Shown: one piece after another, positions 1 through 4,888 of the stretch
How the letters are laid out: the number at the start of each line of letters is the position of its first letter
How positions within the stretch are numbered: position 1 is the first letter of the stretch
Origin: an uncultured Clostridia bacterium
GTDB taxonomy: Bacteria; Bacillota; Clostridia; Peptostreptococcales; Anaerovoracaceae
DNA: 7,326 nucleotides
Assembly (NCBI GenBank): GCA_946541285.1
Contig: CAMNJG010000072.1
Coordinates: 1-7,326, forward strand
Direction of reading: 5' to 3'
Translations under genes and position numbers: made by a program
Notes under the pieces: generated by a model
What the model was told of the DNA's origin: nothing
Databases searched by the model: none
What the model saw: the letters and a program-made list of their open reading frames with translations, nothing else

Positions 1-25
1 CATTAAGTCTCCGTCGGACTTAATG
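1..25. repeat. Inverted repeat, 9 bp plus a wobble pair
   Basis: CATTAAGTC (1-9) pairs perfectly with GACTTAATG (17-25), and T10 can wobble with G16, leaving a 5-nt loop. It lies at the window edge, so anything on its left side is unseen. It is not followed by a T-run on the plus strand. Confidence 0.6.
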
Positions 26-55
26 ATGCAGGCTGCCGAAGTATATGCATGCATT

Positions 56-89
56 CCGCATGGTTTTTCAATGAAAAGAAACCATGCGG
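56..89. repeat. Perfect 11-bp inverted repeat
   Basis: CCGCATGGTTT (56-66) is the exact reverse complement of AAACCATGCGG (79-89), with a 12-nt A/T-rich loop. This is the most GC-rich, probably most stable, stem of the non-coding region. No T-run follows, so it is more likely an RNA hairpin or a repeat than a simple terminator. Confidence 0.65.
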
Positions 90-141
90 GCAGACACTGA
101 TTGATGCCTGTGCTCTGGAATCCGTCCGTTTCCTGATTCCA

Positions 142-187
142 CTGCTGCAGGGGTTTATTCGAATGTCAGTAAAAAATCTTGCAGCAG
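142..187. repeat. 8-bp inverted repeat abutting the next stem
   Basis: CTGCTGCA (142-149) pairs with TGCAGCAG (180-187) across a 30-nt loop that itself holds the palindrome ATTCGAAT (157-164). Its right arm touches the left arm of the 188-239 hairpin, so the two could stack coaxially in an RNA. With a loop this long the pairing could be chance; its position is the main reason for listing it. Confidence 0.4.
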
Positions 188-239
188 ATTAACCGAAAAA
201 CTCAAATAGGTACTGATATTTCAACGTTTTTCGGTTAAT
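188..239. repeat. Perfect 14-bp inverted repeat (long hairpin)
   Basis: ATTAACCGAAAAAC (188-201) is the exact reverse complement of GTTTTTCGGTTAAT (226-239). Inside the 24-nt loop, AAATA (204-208) can pair with TATTT (217-221), giving a two-tier stem with an asymmetric internal loop and an 8-nt apical loop. Such a long perfect stem is unlikely by chance. The end of the right arm (TTAATG, 235-240) can instead pair with CATTAA (247-252), so two mutually exclusive folds exist. It could be an RNA element, a protein-binding palindrome or a trace of a small repeat; the sequence does not decide. Confidence 0.7.
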
Positions 240-265
240 GAGCACGCATTAATCAAAAGGTGATT

Positions 266-313
266 TTTATCATTCTGAACTCAGGTCATGATTGCTGCGC
301 TCAGGATGACAAA
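266..313. repeat. Imperfect palindrome, possible REP/MITE-like intergenic repeat
   Basis: The arms 266-280 and 299-313 pair with one G-T wobble and two mismatches around an 18-nt centre. The hexamer CTCAGG occurs in direct orientation at 280-285 and 300-305. Read on the minus strand, the right end gives GTCATCCTGAGCGCAGC, which from memory resembles a short repeat scattered between genes in gut Clostridia and other bacteria. That family link is recollection, not a search result. The weak ATG of the longer HAD reading frame (313) lies at its edge, a further reason to prefer the downstream start. Confidence 0.45.
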
Positions 314-405
314 TGGGCAGCGGAATCAATCAGCGTTTCCCTGATATAAATCAGCAACTTTCAGAGAACCGCAGAAGAAACATCAATCATCAGGAGAAAC
401 AGGAA

Positions 406-1149
406 ATGAAACATAATATCAATCTGGAACAGCGAAAGTCGGAGCTGAGGAAAAAGATGGAGGAGGCCGTCCGCGCCGCGGAAGGGCATGGCGGCGCGTC
501 CGTGTATAAAGCGGCGGTGTTCGATTACGATGGAACCGTTGTCGATTCCATGAAAATGTGGTCGTCTGTACCGAGCCGTTTCGCCCGCCGGCTGGGTGTG
601 GAAGCGGAGCCGGGATTTGATGAAGAGATCAAATATCTGTCTCTGGAAGAGAGCGCGCAGCGCTTCCGGGAGTATGGCGCAGTGGGCTCGGATGAGGAAA
701 TTATTGAGCAGATCATGGAGATGGTCATGGAAAGCTACCAGTATGAACTGCAGCTGAAGCCCGGTGTGCGGAATGTACTGGAAGACCTGTACACGCACAA
801 CATCCGCATGTGCGTCGCCTCCCAGACACCGAGCCGGATGATCCAGGCCGCGAACCGGAGGCTGGGACTGGACCGGTACTTTGAGGCAGTCTATTCCTGC
901 GGGGAGTGGGAGACACAGAAAAGAGAGCCGGATATCTACTATCTCGCCGCGGACCACCTCGGCGCGCTGCCCCAGGAAACCTTCGTGTTTGAAGATATGG
1001 TTTACGCGGTAAAAACGGCAGCGGACGCAGGATTTTACGTGGTGGGGATTTACGATGAAAGTTCGGAGGAAGACCGGGAAACCATCGAGCAGAACAGCCG
1101 GATTTATCTCCGGAACTACGCGGAATGGTTCCGGACTGAGTTTTATTGA
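406..1149 (+). CDS. HAD-superfamily hydrolase (phosphatase or beta-phosphoglucomutase-like)
   Basis: This is a 247-residue haloacid-dehalogenase-fold enzyme, expected to be cytoplasmic and Mg2+-dependent, acting on a small phosphorylated substrate that cannot be named from sequence. Motif I is FDYDGT with the nucleophile and acid/base aspartates D40 and D42. Motif II is the S139 of ASQTP, motif III is K172 in QKREPD, and motif IV is FEDM with E196/D197. Residues 46 to about 115 form an alpha-helical cap inserted after motif I, as in the beta-phosphoglucomutase/phosphoglycolate phosphatase branch. I chose the ATG at 406 because AGGAG (392-396) sits 9 nt upstream; the frame stays open back to an ATG at 313, but that stretch has no ribosome site and abuts an inverted repeat. 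Residues 1-30 are a charged, probably helical extension before the HAD core. The gene is not tightly linked to truA, which has its own promoter. Confidence 0.85.
   Translation: MKHNINLEQRKSELRKKMEEAVRAAEGHGGASVYKAAVFDYDGTVVDSMKMWSSVPSRFARRLGVEAEPGFDEEIKYLSLEESAQRFREYGAVGSDEEIIEQIMEMVMESYQYELQLKPGVRNVLEDLYTHNIRMCVASQTPSRMIQAANRRLGLDRYFEAVYSCGEWETQKREPDIYYLAADHLGALPQETFVFEDMVYAVKTAADAGFYVVGIYDESSEEDRETIEQNSRIYLRNYAEWFRTEFY
1109..1147 (+). terminator. Possible weak terminator hairpin at the 3' end of the HAD gene
   Basis: TCCGGAAC (1109-1116) pairs perfectly with GTTCCGGA (1128-1135) around an 11-nt loop. Five bases later comes a short T-rich run (1141-1147), just before the stop codon. The gap between stem and T-run and the interrupted run make this a poor intrinsic terminator. 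It would, however, separate the HAD transcript from the truA promoter immediately downstream. Confidence 0.3.
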
Positions 1150-1174
1150 ACATGATATCTGTTAGTGATATAAT
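1146..1174 (+). promoter_or_regulatory. Sigma-A type promoter for the truA-comEB-tagO-wecB cluster
   Basis: A perfect -10 box TATAAT (1169-1174) carries an extended -10 TG at 1166-1167. Exactly 17 bp upstream lies a -35 box TTGAAC (1146-1151; 4 of 6 matches to TTGACA). The -35 overlaps the stop codon of the HAD gene. Transcription should start near 1181, giving a leader of about 65 nt before truA. The surrounding 1150-1210 stretch is A/T-rich, as expected for a promoter. This is the best promoter in the window and is read directly from sequence. Confidence 0.7.
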
Positions 1175-1245
1175 CGAAAAAATAAAGACTTTACAGAAAT
1201 GTATTTTTACGTACCGGCGTTTCCGGGACCAGACGGCAGGCAGCC

Positions 1246-2100
1246 ATGACCAGGATAAAAAACGTACTGCTGACAATCGAATATGACGGAACGGATTTCA
1301 GTGGCTGGCAGCGGCAGCCCGGCCTGCGTACCGTACAGGGAGAGCTTGAACGGGTACTGAGTATACTCTGCCGCTTCCCGGTGACCATTGACGGCACCGG
1401 CAGGACCGATGCCGGCGTTCATGCGCTGGGGCAGAGGGCGACCTTCCATGGAGACTTCGGGATCCCTGTGGGGCGGATCCCCGCGGCGGCCAATGACCTG
1501 CTGGCTCCCGGCCGGCAGAAACGGGGAGATATCCGTATCATCTCCGCTGAAGAAATGCCGGCGGAGTTTCATGCCCGGCACAGCGCGATCGCGAAAACCT
1601 ATCTTTATCGGATTTACAATCAGGAGCATATGCCGGTATTCCTGCGGAACTACCGGTATCCGGTGGAACGGCGGCTGGATCTGCGGGCCATGCGGGAAGC
1701 CGCGCGATGCTTTACAGGGACAAGAGATTTCCGGAGCTTCATGACCGATGCGGCGGCGTATGACGGAAGTACGGTCAAAACCATTTACGCAGCAGAAGTC
1801 AGCGGGGATGGAAACGATGTAACCTTCGCGGTGACCGGCTCCGGCTTTTTATATAACATGGTCCGGATTATGACCGGGACACTGGTTGATGTCGGGACCG
1901 GGAAGATCGCTCCGGCAGAGATCGACCGGATACTTGCGTCCGGAACGCGGGCAGCGGCGGGACACACCGCCCCGCCCCAGGGACTGTATATGGCAGAAGT
2001 ATATTACAGCGCGGAAGAGCGTGAAAAAGGTATCGCGAGATACCGGGACGCTGCCGCGTGGGAAAAAGGATCATTATATGCAGAATCATCTGACAGATAA
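1246..2100 (+). CDS. truA: tRNA pseudouridine synthase A
   Basis: TruA converts uridine to pseudouridine at positions 38-40 of the anticodon stem-loop of many tRNAs. The 284-residue length is usual for the family with a slight C-terminal extension. The N-terminal YDGTDFSGWQ (13-22) is the family signature. The catalytic aspartate is D55 in GRTDAGVHA. FHAR (108-111) and KTYLY (117-121) are the conserved RNA- and active-site segments, and the second half-domain carries FTGTRDF (156-162), FLYNMVR (201-207) and APPQGLYM (242-249). The ATG at 1246 fits the normal N-terminus, although the Shine-Dalgarno is weak (GGCAGG at 1235-1240, 5 nt upstream). It is the first gene after the promoter at 1146-1174, and its last 23 bases overlap the start of the dCMP deaminase. 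The final 25 or so residues are charged and poorly conserved. All expected catalytic features are intact. Confidence 0.96.
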   Translation: MTRIKNVLLTIEYDGTDFSGWQRQPGLRTVQGELERVLSILCRFPVTIDGTGRTDAGVHALGQRATFHGDFGIPVGRIPAAANDLLAPGRQKRGDIRIISAEEMPAEFHARHSAIAKTYLYRIYNQEHMPVFLRNYRYPVERRLDLRAMREAARCFTGTRDFRSFMTDAAAYDGSTVKTIYAAEVSGDGNDVTFAVTGSGFLYNMVRIMTGTLVDVGTGKIAPAEIDRILASGTRAAAGHTAPPQGLYMAEVYYSAEEREKGIARYRDAAAWEKGSLYAESSDR

Positions 2101-2575
2101 CCGGCCGGAATGGGATCCCTATTTTATGGAGATTGCCCGGGTCGTCCGCAAACGCTCGACCTGTCTCCGGCGTCACGTCGGGGCAGTGATTGTGAAAGAC
2201 CGGCGGATTCTGGCCACCGGGTACAACGGCGCGCCGACCGGGATCGCGCACTGCGCGGAAACCGGCTGCCTGAGAGAACAGCTCGGCGTCCCGTCCGGAG
2301 AGCGTCATGAACTGTGCCGGGGAATCCACGCGGAACAGAACGCGATTGTACAGGCCGCCTATCTGGGCGTCTCGATCGCGGGAAGCACACTTTACTGTAC
2401 CAATCAGCCGTGTATCTTATGCGCCAAAATGATTATTAACGCCGGTGTCAGGCGGGTTGTGATCGAAGAAGGCTACCCGGATGAAGCCGCGGCGCGGATG
2501 TTGTCGGAGGCCGGGATCCTGACAGAAAGGATGCCGGCGGGACAGGCAGAGGAAACGGGGAAAAACGCAAAATGA
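2078..2575 (+). CDS. comEB: Deoxycytidylate (dCMP) deaminase, ComEB type
   Basis: This is a 165-residue zinc enzyme that deaminates dCMP to dUMP, the precursor for thymidylate synthase. The zinc site is H84 with the proton-shuttling E86 in GIHAEQNAI, and C112 and C115 in NQPCILC. The N-terminal half has the family blocks RSTCLRR (26-32), GAVIVKD (35-41) and TGYNGAPTG (47-55), followed by a C/H-rich stretch (H58, C59, C64, C80) typical of dCMP rather than cytidine deaminases. I chose the ATG at 2078 because AAAAGGA (2064-2070) lies 7 nt upstream and the protein then begins like its family, with WDPYFMEIA at 12-20; the frame is open further upstream only because it runs inside truA. It overlaps truA by 23 nt and the next gene by ATGA, so translation is probably coupled. 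The symbol follows the Bacillus name; no role in competence is implied. Confidence 0.95.
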   Translation: MQNHLTDNRPEWDPYFMEIARVVRKRSTCLRRHVGAVIVKDRRILATGYNGAPTGIAHCAETGCLREQLGVPSGERHELCRGIHAEQNAIVQAAYLGVSIAGSTLYCTNQPCILCAKMIINAGVRRVVIEEGYPDEAAARMLSEAGILTERMPAGQAEETGKNAK

Positions 2576-3690
2576 ATTATATTCTGATCGTACTGGTATC
2601 GGGGATCATCTCTTTCGCGGTGACGCCCCTGGCCATCCGTCTCGCGCCAAGGATCGGGGCGATGGATATTCCAAAAGATAAGCGGCGTATGCACAGCAGG
2701 CCCATGCCACGTTTCGGCGGGCTGTCCATGTTCCTGGGCACAGAGCTGGCACTGGCATTTTTCCTGCATCATGATCCCAAGGTTCTGACGATTCTGATCG
2801 GCGGGGCCTGTATCTACGCCGTGGGCGTGGTCGATGACATCCGTGGGATGGACGCGAAGGTCAAATTCGCGTTGCAGATCGCGTCCGCCATTATTATTTA
2901 TATTGGCGGCATCCGGATTGGTTTCGTCAAAAATCCTTTTGACGAGGAAGCCTATGTGATGTTCCCGGGCTGGCTGAGTTTTGTGATTACCGTGCTCTGG
3001 GTCGTGGGGATTACCAATACCGTCAACCTGATTGATGGCCTGGATGGCCTGGCTGCCGGCGTGGCGACGATCGCGTCCGCGTGTATCGCGTATACAGCGG
3101 TACTCAGCGGGCAGTACGAAGTCGGACTCGCGATGCTGGCAGTATCCGGCGGAGCCATGGGATTCCTGCCGTTCAATTTCCATCCTGCCAGAATCTTTAT
3201 GGGGGACAGCGGTTCTCTGTTCCTTGGATTTATGATCGCGGCCATCTCGATCCTCGGATCGACCAAAGGGGCGACACTGATCGCGACGATCGTACCGTTC
3301 CTGGTACTGGGGCTGCCGATCTTTGACACGACCTTCGCGATTATCCGCCGCTGGGTCAACGGTTACCCGATTATGCGGGCGGATAAGGGACACATCCATC
3401 ACCGGATTATGGCGACCGGGATCGGCCAGCGGAGGACGGTCCTGATCATGTACTGCATCAGCGCGATCATGGGGATGGTTGCCGTACTGGTGGTACAGCG
3501 CATGATGCTGGAGGCGGCTGTTCTGGTAGTAGTGGCCGGGATTCTGGTCTGTGTATTTATCGCGGACCACGCGTCCATAAAAGAAATCTTCCGTGAAGGC
3601 ATCCCGCCGGAACAGATCGGGATGCTGTCCGGCAGACATCATACAGAAAACGGAGAAAGCGGCGGGAAGGAAACTGCGAAGGAAGAGTAG
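2572..3690 (+). CDS. tagO: Undecaprenyl-phosphate GlcNAc-1-phosphate transferase (TagO/WecA family)
   Basis: This 372-residue polytopic membrane enzyme of the MraY/WecA/TagO superfamily moves a sugar-1-phosphate, probably GlcNAc-1-P from UDP-GlcNAc, onto undecaprenyl phosphate at the inner membrane face. That is the first step of wall teichoic acid or a similar lipid-linked surface polymer. Visible motifs are RMHSRPMPRFGG (39-50), the Mg2+-binding VVDD (86-89) followed by DAKVKF (94-99), NLIDGLDGLAAG (152-163), FMGDSGSLFLG (209-219) and the HIHHR motif (274-278), diagnostic of the TagO/WecA rather than the MraY branch. About ten or eleven hydrophobic segments are spread over residues 1-335, and the last 35 residues are a hydrophilic tail. 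The start ATG shares ATGA with the comEB stop; the nearest ribosome-site-like sequence is GGGG (2557-2560), so initiation probably depends on coupling. Specificity for GlcNAc over another HexNAc is inferred from the next gene. Confidence 0.92.
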   Translation: MNYILIVLVSGIISFAVTPLAIRLAPRIGAMDIPKDKRRMHSRPMPRFGGLSMFLGTELALAFFLHHDPKVLTILIGGACIYAVGVVDDIRGMDAKVKFALQIASAIIIYIGGIRIGFVKNPFDEEAYVMFPGWLSFVITVLWVVGITNTVNLIDGLDGLAAGVATIASACIAYTAVLSGQYEVGLAMLAVSGGAMGFLPFNFHPARIFMGDSGSLFLGFMIAAISILGSTKGATLIATIVPFLVLGLPIFDTTFAIIRRWVNGYPIMRADKGHIHHRIMATGIGQRRTVLIMYCISAIMGMVAVLVVQRMMLEAAVLVVVAGILVCVFIADHASIKEIFREGIPPEQIGMLSGRHHTENGESGGKETAKEE

Positions 3691-3723
3691 TTTTTCTCTG
3701 TTTCTCCGGGGGAAGGAGAAAAA
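3691..3723 (+). promoter_or_regulatory. Alternative hairpins over the wecB ribosome binding site
   Basis: Immediately after the tagO stop, the gap contains two overlapping inverted repeats that share the same right side. TTTCTCC (3701-3707) pairs with GGAGAAA (3715-3721), and TTTTTCTC (3691-3698) pairs with GAGAAAAA (3716-3723); both stems are perfect. The Shine-Dalgarno AAGGAG (3713-3718) of wecB lies partly within either right arm, so both folds would reduce ribosome access. No T-run follows, so this is not an intrinsic terminator. Part of the complementarity comes from a purine-rich ribosome site facing a pyrimidine-rich stretch, which can arise by chance. Confidence 0.4.
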
Positions 3724-3728
3724 CAATC

Positions 3729-4835
3729 ATGAAAGTTATGTCCGTATTTGGTACGCGTCCGGAAGCGATCAAAATGGCGCCACTGGTCCGGAAACTGCAG
3801 GAAGCTCCTGATGTGGAATCCGTGCTCTGCGTGACAGCACAGCACCGGGAAATGCTGGATCAGGTACTGGAACTTTTTGAGCTGGTTCCGGATTATGACC
3901 TGAATATCATGAAACCGAATCAGACCCTCAGTATGATTACCGCGAATGTGATCCGGGGGATCGAGGAAGTTCTCGTCAGGGAAAAACCGGATGTCGTCCT
4001 CGTCCACGGGGACACCAGCACGACTTTCGCGTCGGCGCTGGCTGCTTTTTATCAGCAGATTCCGGTGGGGCATGTGGAAGCAGGGCTGCGCACATACGAT
4101 CCTTATTCACCGTTTCCGGAGGAAATGAACCGGGTGCTGACTTCGGATATCGCGGCGATGCATTTCGCGCCGACCGAGCGGAACCGGCAGAATCTGCTGC
4201 GCGAAGGGATCCGCTTCGAGGATATTTTCGTGACCGGCAATACCGTCATCGACGCGCTCCTGGAAGTGGCGGGCAAGCCTTACGAATTTGAGGATGACGC
4301 TCTGAAAAACATTGATTTCGCCAGCCGGCGCGTGATTACGGTCACCTGCCACAGAAGAGAAAACCTGGGCGAATATATGGAAAATATTTTTACGGCGATC
4401 CGGGATCTCGCGGACCGGTTTGAGGATGTTGAGATCGTCTATCCGGTTCATCTGAATCCAAAAGTCCGGGAAGAAGCCGGGCGGATTCTGGGCAGCAGGG
4501 AACGGATCCACCTGATTGACCCGCTTTCCTATCAGCCGTTTGTCAACCTGATGGCGAAATCATATTTCATCATCACCGATTCCGGTGGTATGCAGGAGGA
4601 AGCGCCGTCCCTCGGCAAACCGGTGCTCGTGGTGCGCCGCGAGACCGAACGTCCGGAAGCCGTTGAGGCAGGTACGGTCCGGCTGGCCGGTGTGGAACGG
4701 GATCATATCTATCAGATCGCGGAATCTCTGCTGACGGATCCGGCTTACTACGCGAATATGGCGGAAGCTGTCAATCCTTATGGGGACGGACAGGCCAGTG
4801 AGCGGATCCTGACAGCCCTCCGGAACCGTTTTTAG
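3729..4835 (+). CDS. wecB: UDP-N-acetylglucosamine 2-epimerase (non-hydrolysing)
   Basis: WecB/MnaA interconverts UDP-GlcNAc and UDP-ManNAc in the cytoplasm. UDP-ManNAc supplies the second sugar of wall teichoic acid linkage units and ECA-like polymers. The 368-residue length is normal. The GT-B fold shows GTRPEAIK (8-15), TAQHREMLDQ (36-45), HGDTST (93-98) and GHVEAGLRT (114-122). E131 lies in FPEEMNR, H208 in CHRRENLG, and further on are VHLNP (240-244), TDSGGMQEE (283-291) and RETERPEA (304-311). D95, E117, E131 and H208 match the known catalytic residues of the family, so the enzyme should be active. QHR (38-40) lies in the segment that forms the UDP-GlcNAc allosteric site in bacterial homologues. 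The start has a strong AAGGAG (3713-3718) 10 nt upstream. It follows tagO by 38 bp with no separate promoter seen. The orthologue in Bacillus is mnaA. Confidence 0.96.
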   Translation: MKVMSVFGTRPEAIKMAPLVRKLQEAPDVESVLCVTAQHREMLDQVLELFELVPDYDLNIMKPNQTLSMITANVIRGIEEVLVREKPDVVLVHGDTSTTFASALAAFYQQIPVGHVEAGLRTYDPYSPFPEEMNRVLTSDIAAMHFAPTERNRQNLLREGIRFEDIFVTGNTVIDALLEVAGKPYEFEDDALKNIDFASRRVITVTCHRRENLGEYMENIFTAIRDLADRFEDVEIVYPVHLNPKVREEAGRILGSRERIHLIDPLSYQPFVNLMAKSYFIITDSGGMQEEAPSLGKPVLVVRRETERPEAVEAGTVRLAGVERDHIYQIAESLLTDPAYYANMAEAVNPYGDGQASERILTALRNRF

Positions 4836-4888
4836 GGAAAGTTGAATACCCGTATCAGTTTTTCCGCAGAGAATCAAGGAGCAGAGCT
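4836..4888 (+). promoter_or_regulatory. Short gap with a strong ribosome binding site for the LuxR-type gene
   Basis: This 53-bp gap holds a perfect AAGGAG (4876-4881) 7 nt before the ATG at 4889, which fixes the start of the regulator. I see no intrinsic terminator after wecB: the only pairing is GGAAA (4836-4840) with TTTCC (4861-4865, preceded by more T), too weak to matter. A TTGAAT (4842-4847) could be a -35 box, but no credible -10 lies at the right distance. Read-through from wecB is therefore plausible. Confidence 0.5.

Larger units (their letters stand above)
1..405. other. Non-coding, hairpin-rich region upstream of the HAD gene
   Basis: No convincing gene is seen here. The sequence is visibly more A/T-rich than the genes and is unusually full of inverted repeats in series: 1-10/16-25, 56-66/79-89, 117-122/135-140, 142-149/180-187, 188-201/226-239 and 266-280/299-313. 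The fourth and fifth stems abut, with position 187 next to 188. None of the hairpins is followed by a clean T-run on the plus strand, so simple intrinsic terminators are not evident. The longest plausible reading frame is 47 codons (49-192); it has no ribosome binding site and runs through four of the stems, so I do not call it. The region could be the 3' end and terminator area of an upstream transcript, a structured leader or small RNA, or the remains of small intergenic repeats. Confidence 0.6.

Noticed and set aside
49..192. Plus-strand 47-codon frame starting at the ATG at 49
   Set aside because: It has no ribosome binding site, reads through four inverted repeats and encodes nothing I recognise. 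The frame is closed by a stop at 4-6, so it is also not the visible tail of a longer upstream gene.
341..354. TATAAA (345-350) as a -10 box for the HAD gene
   Set aside because: No acceptable -35 box lies 16-18 bp upstream, and the sequence is part of a small palindrome (CTGAT/ATCAG). The HAD promoter remains unidentified.
313..405. Upstream extension of the HAD gene to the ATG at 313
   Set aside because: There is no Shine-Dalgarno before 313, the added 31 residues are low-quality and lie next to an inverted repeat, and the ATG at 406 has AGGAG at good spacing.
725..1276. 183-codon minus-strand frame over the HAD gene and the gap before truA
   Set aside because: The product is R/P/S-rich with no known motif, it is antisense to the HAD coding sequence, and it would cross the truA promoter.
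2473..3726. 417-codon open frame on the minus strand opposite tagO
   Set aside because: It is antisense to a gene with all TagO/WecA motifs. Its product is rich in H, R, D and Q with no domain, as expected when a GC-rich membrane protein gene is read on the other strand.
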